From assembly GCA_016790225.1 (NCBI GenBank), contig JAEUOZ010000041.1:1-64000 (forward strand): 64,000 nucleotides of DNA, given 5' to 3'. Below are positions 41,686 to 50,381 of the stretch, piece by piece (position 1 is the first letter of the stretch; each line of letters opens with the position of its first letter). Source of the DNA: Rubrivivax sp. (GTDB lineage: Bacteria; Pseudomonadota; Gammaproteobacteria; Burkholderiales; Burkholderiaceae). The translations under genes and the position numbers were made by a program. Below the pieces are notes generated by a model, which saw only the letters and a program-made list of their open reading frames with translations, ran no database searches and was not told the DNA's origin.

Positions 41686-42321
41686 ATGAAGACCGACGAG
41701 CTGATCGACCTGCTGGCCCGCAATGCGGGCCCGGCGCCGAGCGCGCTGGCCGCCCGGCGCCTGGCGCCGGCGGCCGGCCTGGGCCTGCTGCTGGCGAGCG
41801 TCGGATCGCTGGCGGTGATCGGGCTGATTCCGATGCCCATGTTCAGCGGCCCCGTTCCCTGGATGAAGCTGGCCTACGGCGGCGCGCTGGCGCTGGCGGC
41901 CGGCTGGCTGACGGCCCGGCTGTCGCGGCCGGCCGCGCCCACCACGGCCGCCGGCCTGCTGCTGCTGGCGGTGGTGGCAGCGATGCTGCTGCTGGCGCTC
42001 TCCCTCTGGCTGCAGCAGCCGGCGCTCACGCGCTGGGCTGAGCTGCTGGGGCACTCGTGGTCGCGCTGCCCGTTCATCGTGCTCATGCTCTCGCTGCCGG
42101 CGCTGGCCGGCACGCTGTGGGCGGTACGGGGCCTGGCCCCCACACGCCCGCGTGCGGCCGGGTTTGCCGCGGGCCTGCTGGCAGGCAGCGTGGGGGCCTG
42201 CGGCTACGCGCTGTCCTGCACCGAGGCTTCGCCGATGTTCGTGGCGCTCTGGTACACGCTGGGCATCGCGCTCACGGGCTTCCTCGGTGCCGCGCTGGGG
42301 CCGCGGGTGCTACGCTGGTGA
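41686..42321 (+). CDS. nrsF: NrsF-type (DUF1109) membrane anti-sigma factor
   Basis: A 211-residue inner-membrane anti-sigma factor with about six helices. It has a short cytoplasmic N-terminus (MKTDELIDLLARNAGPAP) typical of DUF1109. Cysteines 128 (SWSRCPFIV) and 178 (ALSCTEASPM) are 50 residues apart, the same spacing as the two metal-sensing cysteines reported for Caulobacter NrsF. A third, Cys172, is extra. Metal binding to the periplasmic-side thiols would free SigF. Confidence 0.92.
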   Translation: MKTDELIDLLARNAGPAPSALAARRLAPAAGLGLLLASVGSLAVIGLIPMPMFSGPVPWMKLAYGGALALAAGWLTARLSRPAAPTTAAGLLLLAVVAAMLLLALSLWLQQPALTRWAELLGHSWSRCPFIVLMLSLPALAGTLWAVRGLAPTRPRAAGFAAGLLAGSVGACGYALSCTEASPMFVALWYTLGIALTGFLGAALGPRVLRW

Positions 42322-42341
42322 GGCCAGACAGGAGCCGCACC

Positions 42342-43583
42342 ATGCCAGCCCTCAAGACTGCCACTGCGAAGACCAGGACCTCCGCGAAGACCTCCCCGAA
42401 GACCGCTGGGAAGGCCTCCGGCAAGACGGCCGGACCCACCGGCAGCGGCACCGCCCGCAACCCGCCCGTCACGCTGCTGGTGGCCACGCGCAAGGGTGCC
42501 TGGCTCTTCCACAGCGATGCCGCGCGCCGCCGCTGGCGCTGCGACGGGCCGCACTTCCTCGGCCACATGATCACGCACCTGGTGCTGGATCCGCGCGATG
42601 GCCGCACGCTGCTGGCAGCCGCCCGCACCGGGCACCTGGGGCCGACGATCTTCCGCTCCGTGGATGGCGGCCGGCGCTGGAAGGAAGCGCAGCGTCCGCC
42701 GGCTTTTGCCAAGGCCACCGACGGCACGGGGCGCGTCGTCAACCACAGCTTCTGGCTCACGCCAGGACACGCCAGCGAAAGCGGGACCTGGTATGCCGGC
42801 ACCTCGCCGCAGGGCCTGTTCCGCAGCGAGGATGGCGGCGACAGCTGGACGCCGCTGCCGGCCATCAACGACAGCCCGCAGTACCGCGAATGGATGGGCG
42901 CCGAGCAGGACGGCACGCCCGACGGCCCCAAGCTGCACTCGATCCTCGTGGATCCGCGGGACGCGCAGCACCTGTACTTCGCGATGTCCAGCGGCGGCGT
43001 GCACGAATCGCGCGATGCCGGCCTGAGCTGGCAACCGCTGTGCGACGGCATGGAGGTGGTGGGCGGCTTCGATCCCACGACCTTCACCTTCCACGATCCC
43101 CATGTCGTGCGCCAGTGCCCTGCGCAGCCGGATCGGCTGTGGCAGCAGAACCATTGCGGCATCTACCGGCTCGACCGCCCGGCCACCACCTGGCAGCGCG
43201 TGGGCCTGAAGATGCCACGCGCCATCGGCGACATCGGCTTCCCGATGGTGGCCCACCCGCGCGATCCGGATACCGCGTGGGTGTTTCCGATGGATGGCAC
43301 GGATGTCTGGCCGCGCACCGCGCCCGGTGGCCGGCCCGCGGCCTGGCGCACACGCAATGGCGGCAAGACCTGGCAGCGGCTGGATCAGGGCCTGCCGGCC
43401 ACGCAGGCCTGGTGGACCATCAAGCGCCAGGCGATGACGGCCGACACGCGCGATCGCGTGGCCCTCTACCTGGGCAATACCGCCGGCGAGCTGTGGATGG
43501 GCGCCGACGAAGCCGAACGCTGGCGCTGCATCGCGCGCCACCTGCCGGAGATCTACGCCGTGGAAGCGGCGGTGATGGCCTGA
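42342..43583 (+). CDS. BNR/Asp-box beta-propeller protein (sialidase-like fold)
   Basis: A 413-residue protein. The N-terminal 40 residues are a Lys/Thr/Ala-rich tail without a signal peptide. A beta-propeller follows with recurring Asp-box-like turns: SVDGGRRW, SEDGGDSW, SRDAGLSW, RNGGKTW. Annotation pipelines often call such proteins exo-alpha-sialidase or glycosyl hydrolase, but the catalytic Arg triad and Tyr/Glu pair of sialidases are not evident, and its cytoplasmic location argues against that. It is paired with a MoaD/ThiS-like gene 168 bases downstream, a gene order I have seen elsewhere. The role is unknown. Confidence 0.8.
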   Translation: MPALKTATAKTRTSAKTSPKTAGKASGKTAGPTGSGTARNPPVTLLVATRKGAWLFHSDAARRRWRCDGPHFLGHMITHLVLDPRDGRTLLAAARTGHLGPTIFRSVDGGRRWKEAQRPPAFAKATDGTGRVVNHSFWLTPGHASESGTWYAGTSPQGLFRSEDGGDSWTPLPAINDSPQYREWMGAEQDGTPDGPKLHSILVDPRDAQHLYFAMSSGGVHESRDAGLSWQPLCDGMEVVGGFDPTTFTFHDPHVVRQCPAQPDRLWQQNHCGIYRLDRPATTWQRVGLKMPRAIGDIGFPMVAHPRDPDTAWVFPMDGTDVWPRTAPGGRPAAWRTRNGGKTWQRLDQGLPATQAWWTIKRQAMTADTRDRVALYLGNTAGELWMGADEAERWRCIARHLPEIYAVEAAVMA

Positions 43584-43596
43584 GCCGCGGTGCGGC

Positions 43597-43640
43597 CCCT
43601 GAGTCCCTGAGTCCCTGAGTCCCTGAGTCCCTGAGTCCCT
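43597..43640. repeat. 8-bp tandem repeat, five and a half copies
   Basis: The unit CCCTGAGT is repeated five times without error, with a half unit at the end. The array begins 14 bases after the BNR-protein stop, between it and the ThiS-like gene. A perfect array of this sort is prone to copy-number change by slippage. It is outside coding sequence, so any effect would be on transcript stability or spacing. Confidence 0.9.
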
Positions 43641-43751
43641 GCGGCGCTGCCGCGTGGCCCCGGATCGGCGCAGGATTCGCCGGAGCCCTGGCCCGGCGCC
43701 CGCCCCGGCCCGAGGCCATGAAATAGCCAAGCTCTCACCTCAGCCCACACC

Positions 43752-44009
43752 ATGAAGGTCCTGATCCCCAGCGCCCTGCGCTCCTACACCGGCGGCGCCT
43801 GGGCCGAGGCGGAAGGCCACAGTCTGGGTGAGCTGCTGCTGGATCTGGACCGTCGCCACCCCGGCCTGCGCTTTCGCATGGTCGACGAGCAGGATGCCCT
43901 GCGCCCGCACATGCGCGTCTTCATCAACGGCCGCGGCGTGCGCGATCTTTCGCTGCCGCTGGCGCCGGGTGACGACGTGGCCATCGTGCAGGCCTTGAGC
44001 GGGGGCTGA
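43752..44009 (+). CDS. MoaD/ThiS-family ubiquitin-like sulfur carrier
   Basis: An 85-residue beta-grasp protein. MKVLIPSALRSYTGGA starts the fold; MRVFINGRGVRDLSLPLAPG and DDVAIVQALSGG end it. The C-terminal Gly-Gly is the site that MoaD and ThiS use for adenylation and thiocarboxylate formation. No E1-like activator, thiazole or molybdopterin gene is adjacent. Its only neighbour of note is the BNR-propeller protein upstream, suggesting a non-canonical carrier. Confidence 0.9.
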   Translation: MKVLIPSALRSYTGGAWAEAEGHSLGELLLDLDRRHPGLRFRMVDEQDALRPHMRVFINGRGVRDLSLPLAPGDDVAIVQALSGG

Positions 44010-44179
44010 GGCGCTGGCGCGGCGCTCACCAGGCACGGCATCGGCCCTCCGTCATCGCCCCATAATCCCTTGCGTGCCGAGCGGGCCGACCACGGCCGAT
44101 GCGGCGCACTCGGCGATGCCAGCCACTGCCCGAGTCTCTCAGCCCTCCGGCCCACCGCCCCTTCCGCGTGTTCCCCGCC

Positions 44180-45004
44180 ATGCCCATCCCCACGCCCTAC
44201 GAAGACCTGATGCGCCATGTGTTCACCCACGGGGTGGACAAGACCGACCGCACCGGCACGGGCACGCGCAGCGTCTTCGGGCACCAGATGCGCTTCGATC
44301 TATCGCAGGGCTTTCCGCTCATCACGACCAAAAAGGTCTTCGTGAAGGCGGTGATCGTGGAGCTGCTGTGGTTCCTGCAGGGAGGCCGCAACGTGAAGTG
44401 GCTGCAGGAGCGTGGCTGCACGATCTGGGACGAGTGGGCGCGGCCCGATGGCGATCTGGGCCCGGTCTATGGCGTGCAGTGGCGCAGCTGGCCCACGCCC
44501 GACGGCGGCCACATCGACCAGATCGCCGAGGTGCTGGCCCAGCTGAAGAGCAACCCCGATTCGCGCCGCCTGATCGTCAGCGCCTGGAACGTGGCCGATC
44601 TGCCCAAGATGGCGCTGATGCCCTGCCATGCGTTTTTCCAGTTCTACGTGCAGCCGGCCGCGGGCGAGCAGACCCGCGCGCGGCTGAGCTGCCAGCTGTA
44701 CCAGCGCAGCGCAGACATCTTTCTGGGCGTGCCCTTCAACATCGCAAGTTATGCGCTGCTGACCCACATGCTGGCGCAGCAGTGCGACATGGACGTGGGC
44801 GACTTTGTGTGGACCGGTGGTGATTGCCACATCTACAGCAACCACCACGAGCAGGTGCAGCTGCAGCTCTCGCGCGAGGCACGGCCCCTGCCGCGGCTGC
44901 GCATCCTGCGCCGCCCCGAATCGATCTTCGGCTATGAGCTGGAGGACTTCGCGTTCGACGGCTACGAGCCGCACCCGGCCATCAAGGCGCCGGTGGCGGT
45001 GTGA
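44180..45004 (+). CDS. thyA: Thymidylate synthase
   Basis: Methylates dUMP to dTMP using 5,10-methylenetetrahydrofolate, yielding dihydrofolate. The 274-residue ThyA shows [32 protein letters not shown] and [10 protein letters not shown]. The catalytic Cys149 is in [13 protein letters not shown], and [14 protein letters not shown] and [16 protein letters not shown] follow. The start [14 protein letters not shown] was chosen over a longer frame that has no ThyA sequence. The dihydrofolate reductase gene follows 60 bases downstream, the usual pairing. Confidence 0.97.
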   Translation: MPIPTPYEDLMRHVFTHGVDKTDRTGTGTRSVFGHQMRFDLSQGFPLITTKKVFVKAVIVELLWFLQGGRNVKWLQERGCTIWDEWARPDGDLGPVYGVQWRSWPTPDGGHIDQIAEVLAQLKSNPDSRRLIVSAWNVADLPKMALMPCHAFFQFYVQPAAGEQTRARLSCQLYQRSADIFLGVPFNIASYALLTHMLAQQCDMDVGDFVWTGGDCHIYSNHHEQVQLQLSREARPLPRLRILRRPESIFGYELEDFAFDGYEPHPAIKAPVAV

Positions 45005-45064
45005 GGCGGTCTCTCAGCGCCCTGGTCCAGCGCGGCGCGCGGCGCGACCTTGGGCTTGCGTAGC

Positions 45065-45580
45065 ATGACGCGGCTGGTGCTCATCGCCGCGGTCGCACGC
45101 AACGGCGTCATCGGCCGGGGCAACGACTTGGTGTTCCGCGATGCCGCGGACCAGAAGCACTTTCGTGCGCTGACGCTGGGGCACCCGGTGATCATGGGGC
45201 GCAAGACCTGGCAATCGCTGCCGGAGCGCTTTCGCCCGCTGCCCGGCCGGCGCAACCTGGTGGTGACGCGGCAGGCCGGCTTTGCCGCGCCCGGCGCCGA
45301 GACCGCCGGCAGCCTGGAAGAGGCACTGTCACGCCTGGCCGATGCGCCGCTGGCTTTCGTGATCGGCGGGGGCGAGCTCTACGCGCAAGCCCTGCCTCGC
45401 GCCGATGGGCTGGAGCTGACCGAGGTCCATGCCGATCTGCCCGGCGACACGCACTTCCCGCCCTTTGGCCACGGCGAGTTTGCCGAGCGACAGCGTGATC
45501 CTCAGCAGGCCGCAGACGGCACGCGCTTCGACTTCGTCAGCTGGGAGCGCATCGCGCCGCCTGCACAAGCGCCCGCCTGA
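45065..45580 (+). CDS. folA: Dihydrofolate reductase with altered M20 loop
   Basis: Regenerates tetrahydrofolate with NADPH. The 171 residues have the DHFR pattern LIAAVARNGVIGRGNDL, HPVIMGRKTWQSLPERFRPL-like core, GRRNLVVTRQ, VIGGGELYAQALP and the end WERI. The M20 loop and first helix read NDLVFRDAADQKHF where the usual form is NxLPWxLPxDxxxF: the Pro-Trp pair is Val-Phe. Asp stays at the catalytic position. ATG 45065 was preferred over an upstream ATG 15 bases earlier because MTRLVLIAAVA is the family start. Confidence 0.94.
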   Translation: MTRLVLIAAVARNGVIGRGNDLVFRDAADQKHFRALTLGHPVIMGRKTWQSLPERFRPLPGRRNLVVTRQAGFAAPGAETAGSLEEALSRLADAPLAFVIGGGELYAQALPRADGLELTEVHADLPGDTHFPPFGHGEFAERQRDPQQAADGTRFDFVSWERIAPPAQAPA

Positions 45581-45715
45581 GCCGCGCCAGGCCGCCCTGC
45601 CCCGCGCGCAGGGTCTGCACTGCGCACAGACCGCGCCGCGGCCCCCTCGGCGGCCCTCGTTGCCGGGGCCGCATCCCCGGCCTACCATCGCCGCGCCCGC
45701 CAGGAGGGGCAAACG

Positions 45716-48700
45716 ATGGCCGAAGAGATCCAGGTTCGCACGGTGCGCGTGGAATTCCTGCGGGCGGGGCCTGCGCACAACCAGCTGCTCTCGCCGCTGA
45801 CACCTTATCTGGCCGTCTGCGACGATGCCGAGGCCGGGGTGGTGCACGTGCCCTTCGAGCAGCAGATGTTCGATCGCCGCATGCGTGCGATGCGCCACGA
45901 CGACCAGAACCCCGATCGCGGCCAGCGGCCGGCGCTGAAGGACCGCCTGCCCGAGCTGCGCGAGATGGGCGTGGCGATGGGGCGGCTGCTCGGCGCCGTG
46001 CCTCGCCTGCCGGGCTCGCTGGGGGCTGATCCCAACGGGCGCGACACGGTCGTGCGCCTGAGCCTGACGATCACCGCCTCCGAGCTCGCCGCGTTGCCTT
46101 TCGAACTGGCCAAGGTGCCCATCGCGGGCGATGCGGTGAGCGAAGCCTGGCTGGGCGTGCAGTCCCGCGTGCCGGTGGTGCTGACGCGGCGCTCGCGCAA
46201 TGTCTCGCTCTCGCGGCATGTGTGGCTGGACCGGCCGCGCGTGCTCTTCATCGCCTCGTCCACCGACGATGAGGCCGTGCCCTACAGCCCGCACCTGAAG
46301 GCACTCACCGATGCCGTGCGGCCCTTCGCGATGAGCGATCGTTTCGGCCAGCGCGCGCGCCTGATGCCCACGCCCGGCACGCCGCGCGGCAGCGACAACG
46401 CGCGCGCCACCTTCGGCGACATGCTCACCGTGCTGAGCAATGCCACGCTCGATGGCGTGGCACGCGAGTGCGCCAGCCAGCGCTACACGCATGTGCACAT
46501 CCTGGCGCACGGCCGGCAGGACGATGCGCTGGGCGACACCAGCTACGGGCTGGTGCTGAAGGAAGCCGATGGCGTCATCTCGGGTGAACGCCTGGCCAGT
46601 GCGCTCAACGCCACGCGCGATGGCGAACTGCACCGCCCGCAGGTGGTGACGCTGGCCACCTGCGACAGCGCCGGCCAGCGCGATCTCACCAGCCCGGGCG
46701 GCAGCATCGCCCTGGTGCTGCACCAGTCGGGCATCCCGCTGGTGGTGGGCTCCCAGGTGCCGCTGGGCTTTGATGGTTCGGTGCTCTTCGCGCAGGTGTT
46801 CTACGAGGGCCTGCTGTGGGGCGAGCACCCCTGGGTGCTGATGCACCGCGTGCGCAGCACGTTGCACAGCCGCCTGCCGCCCATCGATCACGACTGGGCG
46901 GCGCTGGCCGTCTACGAAAGCCTGCCCAGCGACATGCAGGCTGCCCTGGAACGGGCCACCTACCGCCAGTGCCAGCGCGCCACCGAGGTCGCCTACAGCA
47001 GCGGGCGCTGGGTCGGCAGCGAAGCGATGACACGCGCGATCGAGCGGCTCATCGATACCGGCCAGACCTATGGGATGGAAGCCCGCGCGCTGCGCGCCGC
47101 CGCCTTGATGATCAATGCCCGCGACGAGCTCTACGACGTCGAGCAGCACCCGCAGGCCCGCACCGGCGCCGAGCTGCGCGAATCGCTGCACTTCCGACGG
47201 CGCTGTCTGGAGCAGGCGCTGGACGACAACGACCGCGCGCTGCGTGGCTTCATCATCAGCGATGGCCACGGGCTGAGTGCGCCGTTTCGCGCGCTGCTGT
47301 CCAAGCTGTCGATCCAGCTGGTGCTGGGCCTGGCGCCGGACTGGAACGAGTGGGCCGTGGCCCGCTACTGGGCCGAGGTCACCGCGCGCGACGGCACCGA
47401 GGCCGAAGACCGCGCCTGGGCACAGGCCTGCCTGGCCGAGCTCTGGCTGCTGCGTTCGCTGGATGCCGCCGGGCCGGGCGCCACCGCGTGCGAGCAGACC
47501 GCGCGCCAGGCCCTGCGCGAGACCGTCGGCCGGCGCCAGCCCCTGGACCGCCTGCCCACCACCATCGCCTACTGGCTGGATCATCGGCTGGGCTGTTATG
47601 CCGATGCCTGGATCCGTGCCGATCTGCGCGAGGCGGTGCGCCTGCCGCAGGAGCCCACCGAGGCCGTGCCCGAGCTGGCCACGCTGAAAGAGCCCGCACT
47701 GCGCCTGCAAAGCCTCCTGCGCGATCGCCACGGCCTGCCCGAGCGCGAAGCCGCCGGCGCCGCGCCCTTGCCCGCACCGAGCCGCCCGAAAGCCGTGCGT
47801 GCAGCGCGCGGGACCGGCACAGCGGGCGGGAATCCTGCTGCGTCCGCGCCGTCCGCACCGTCTGCCGAAATTGCCTCGCCGCCTGGCACGGCCCTCCTGG
47901 GCGCGCGCACGCCGCCGCCGGCCAGCCCGGCTGCGGCGCCGGCAAGCCCTGCAAGACCCGCCACACGCCCCGCCGCACGCGAGACATCCCGCCCTGCCAA
48001 GCGCGCCGGTACCCGCGAGGCGCCGGACACGGCCACGCCGAACGATCCCTTCTGGACCATCGAGATGCTGCCGGTCGACCAGGGTGACTGTCTGTGGATC
48101 GAGTGGGGGAGCCGCAGCGGCCGGCGCTGGCGCATGCTGATCGACGGCGGCACCGAGGATGCCTTCAAGCGCGCGCTCGCGCCGCGACTCGCGGCCTTGC
48201 CTGACGATCCGGATCAGCGGCGATTCGAGCTCTTCATCCTCTCGCACATCGATGGCGATCACATCGGCGGCGGCATCCCGCTGCTGCAGCAGCACCAGGC
48301 GCTGAAGCTGAGCTTCGGCGACATCTGGTTCAACGGCCGCCACCACCTGGAAGGCCGCAAGCAGCTCAGCGGCAAGGACGGCGACGATTTCAGCACCCTC
48401 CTGCAACGCGGCGGCGCCTTCACCTGGAATGCCTTCACACGCGGCAAGGCCATCGTGCGGCCGCAGGGCGACAGCGCAGCGGAAGAGGCGCTGCCCAGCC
48501 TGACCCTGGCCGGCGGCATGCGCCTGCACCTGCTCTCGCCCACGCCTTCAGGGCTGGCCCGGCTGGGGCCGGACTGGGATGAAGACCTGGCCGCCCCGGG
48601 CCGGCGGCGGCAGCTCGGGCGCCGTCCCCTGGAGACCTCGCAGGATCTGGCGGCCCTGGCGCAGCGCCCCTTCGATCCCGATGGCTCGCGCCCCAATGGC

Positions 48701-49144
48701 AGCAGCATTGCGGTGATGGCGGAGTTTGCGGGGCACCGCGCGCTGCTGGCCGCCGATGCCTATGCCCAGGTGCTCAGCTCGGCTGTACAGCGCCTGCGGG
48801 GCCAAGGCACGGCGCGGCTGCCGATCGACGTCTTCAAGCTCAGCCACCATGGCAGCCGCGGCAACGTGAATGACGAACTGCTGGCGCAGATCGACTGCGG
48901 CCACTACCTCATCTCGACCAGCGGCGCGGTCTTTGCGCACCCGGATCGTGATGCGCTGGCGCGTATCGTGCAGCGCAGCGCGCGAGCGGCCACGCTGTGG
49001 TTCAACTACCCGCCACCCAAGAAGAACCACGCCTATCACGCCCTGTGGCACGACCCCGCCTTCCAGCAGCGCTGGGGCTTCCAGACCCGCCACCCGCAGG
49101 CCGGCCAAGAAGGCCTGAAGTTCGACGTGATTCCCGCGCGCTGA
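45716..49144 (+). CDS. CHAT protease-metallo-beta-lactamase fold fusion protein
   Basis: A 1142-residue soluble protein. The N-terminal part (about 110-400) is a caspase-like CHAT domain: catalytic His265 in HVHILAHGRQDD and Cys316 in VVTLATCDSAG, then GGSIALVLHQSGIPLVVGSQ. A helical middle (400-670) and a Pro/Ala linker (about 680-770) follow. The C-terminal MBL-fold domain has LSHIDGDHIGG (His844, Asp846, Asp848, His849), Asp1014 in LLAADAY, KLSHHGSRGNV and HPDRD, a complete two-metal site like ComEC/Rec2-type hydrolases. There is no signal peptide. It stands alone. A protease controlling or coupled to a hydrolase/nuclease is inferred. Confidence 0.9.
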   Translation: MAEEIQVRTVRVEFLRAGPAHNQLLSPLTPYLAVCDDAEAGVVHVPFEQQMFDRRMRAMRHDDQNPDRGQRPALKDRLPELREMGVAMGRLLGAVPRLPGSLGADPNGRDTVVRLSLTITASELAALPFELAKVPIAGDAVSEAWLGVQSRVPVVLTRRSRNVSLSRHVWLDRPRVLFIASSTDDEAVPYSPHLKALTDAVRPFAMSDRFGQRARLMPTPGTPRGSDNARATFGDMLTVLSNATLDGVARECASQRYTHVHILAHGRQDDALGDTSYGLVLKEADGVISGERLASALNATRDGELHRPQVVTLATCDSAGQRDLTSPGGSIALVLHQSGIPLVVGSQVPLGFDGSVLFAQVFYEGLLWGEHPWVLMHRVRSTLHSRLPPIDHDWAALAVYESLPSDMQAALERATYRQCQRATEVAYSSGRWVGSEAMTRAIERLIDTGQTYGMEARALRAAALMINARDELYDVEQHPQARTGAELRESLHFRRRCLEQALDDNDRALRGFIISDGHGLSAPFRALLSKLSIQLVLGLAPDWNEWAVARYWAEVTARDGTEAEDRAWAQACLAELWLLRSLDAAGPGATACEQTARQALRETVGRRQPLDRLPTTIAYWLDHRLGCYADAWIRADLREAVRLPQEPTEAVPELATLKEPALRLQSLLRDRHGLPEREAAGAAPLPAPSRPKAVRAARGTGTAGGNPAASAPSAPSAEIASPPGTALLGARTPPPASPAAAPASPARPATRPAARETSRPAKRAGTREAPDTATPNDPFWTIEMLPVDQGDCLWIEWGSRSGRRWRMLIDGGTEDAFKRALAPRLAALPDDPDQRRFELFILSHIDGDHIGGGIPLLQQHQALKLSFGDIWFNGRHHLEGRKQLSGKDGDDFSTLLQRGGAFTWNAFTRGKAIVRPQGDSAAEEALPSLTLAGGMRLHLLSPTPSGLARLGPDWDEDLAAPGRRRQLGRRPLETSQDLAALAQRPFDPDGSRPNGSSIAVMAEFAGHRALLAADAYAQVLSSAVQRLRGQGTARLPIDVFKLSHHGSRGNVNDELLAQIDCGHYLISTSGAVFAHPDRDALARIVQRSARAATLWFNYPPPKKNHAYHALWHDPAFQQRWGFQTRHPQAGQEGLKFDVIPAR

Positions 49145-49243
49145 GCACCGCCCGGGCTCGGCGCCGTCAGGGGCTTGGCGGGCGCCGCACAATCGGCGGG
49201 CAGGTCCCCGCAGAGGCCCTCACCCACAGATCCGGAGACAGCG

Positions 49244-50338
49244 ATGACCGACGCCCCCTTCCGTGCCGATCAGGTCGGCAGTTTGCTGCGCCCCGCCGAG
49301 CTCGCCGCCACGCGGGCGCGCTTCAAGGCCGGTGAGCTGGATGCCTACGCCTTGCGCGCGGCTGAGGATGCCGCCATCACCGAGGCCGTGCGACAGCAGG
49401 AAACGCTGGGCCTGCAGAGCATCACGGATGGGGAGTTCCGGCGCGACTGGTGGCACCTGGATTTCCTGAGCCAGCTCGACGGTGTGACGCTCAAGCAGAA
49501 CGAGGGGCCGAAGTTCCAGATCGCCGGCCAGTCCGAGCAGCCGCCGATCGCCACCGTGACCGGCCGCATCGGCTGCAGCCGGCCCATCATGGCGGATCAC
49601 TTTGCGTTTCTGGCCGGGCTGTGCACACGCACCCCGAAGATGACGATCCCATCACCGTCGATGCTGCACCTGCGCGGCGGCCGCGCCGCCATCTCGCGCG
49701 AGGCGTATGCGGACATGGACAGCTTCTGGGCCGATGTCGCCGGCGCCTACCGGCAGGCCATCGCCCATCTCTACGCGGCAGGCTGCCGCTACCTGCAGCT
49801 GGACGACATCACCTTTGCCTACCTGTGCGATCCGAAGATCCAGGCCAACTGCCGAAGCAATGGTGACGATCCGGCCGCACTGCCTCGCACCTATGCGCAG
49901 GTCATCAACGAGGCGCTGCGCGACAAGCCCGCCGATCTGCGGATCACCATCCACACCTGCCGCGGCAACTTCAAGAGCGCCTGGGTCGCCGAGGGCGGCT
50001 ACGACCCGGTGGTCGAAGCCATGTTCTCCACCCACGTGGACGGCTACTTCATGGAGTTCGACAGCGCACGCGCCGGCGGCTTCGAGCCGCTGCGCGTGCT
50101 GCCCGAGGGCAAGAAGGTGGTGCTGGGCCTGGTGACCACCAAGCTCGGCGAGTTGGAGGCCAAGGACGCGCTGCAGCGCCGCATCGAGGAGGCGGCCCGT
50201 TTTGTGCCGCTGGACCGCCTGTGCCTGTCGCCGCAGTGCGGCTTTTCCAGCACGCACCACGGCAATGCGCTGTCGCAGCAGGATCAGTGGGCCAAGCTGC
50301 AGCGCGTGGTGGAGGTGGCGCAGGCCGTGTGGGGCTGA
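49244..50338 (+). CDS. Cobalamin-independent methionine synthase-like (MetE C-terminal family) protein
   Basis: A 364-residue protein matching the catalytic C-terminal half of MetE, of the YxjG/YxjH-like stand-alone type. It opens FRADQVGSLLRPAEL and has ITDGEFRRDWWHLDF and LQLDDITFAYLCD. The zinc-site candidates are in ITIHTCRGNFKSAW and LCLSPQCGFSSTHHGN. Full MetE is about 750 residues, so the N-terminal half is absent by design. It would transfer a methyl group to homocysteine or a related thiol from an unknown donor. I chose ATG 49244 because the upstream frame adds only low-complexity sequence. Confidence 0.92.
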   Translation: MTDAPFRADQVGSLLRPAELAATRARFKAGELDAYALRAAEDAAITEAVRQQETLGLQSITDGEFRRDWWHLDFLSQLDGVTLKQNEGPKFQIAGQSEQPPIATVTGRIGCSRPIMADHFAFLAGLCTRTPKMTIPSPSMLHLRGGRAAISREAYADMDSFWADVAGAYRQAIAHLYAAGCRYLQLDDITFAYLCDPKIQANCRSNGDDPAALPRTYAQVINEALRDKPADLRITIHTCRGNFKSAWVAEGGYDPVVEAMFSTHVDGYFMEFDSARAGGFEPLRVLPEGKKVVLGLVTTKLGELEAKDALQRRIEEAARFVPLDRLCLSPQCGFSSTHHGNALSQQDQWAKLQRVVEVAQAVWG

Positions 50339-50381
50339 GCAGTCGTCGCGCCGCGGCGTCTGCGGCCGAGGCCGCAGGCGT

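Noticed and set aside
45329..48529. Minus-strand open frame of about 1066 codons opposite the CHAT-MBL gene
   Set aside because: Shadow of the plus-strand gene; the translated sequence is repetitive Ala/Gln/Arg/His without domain motifs.
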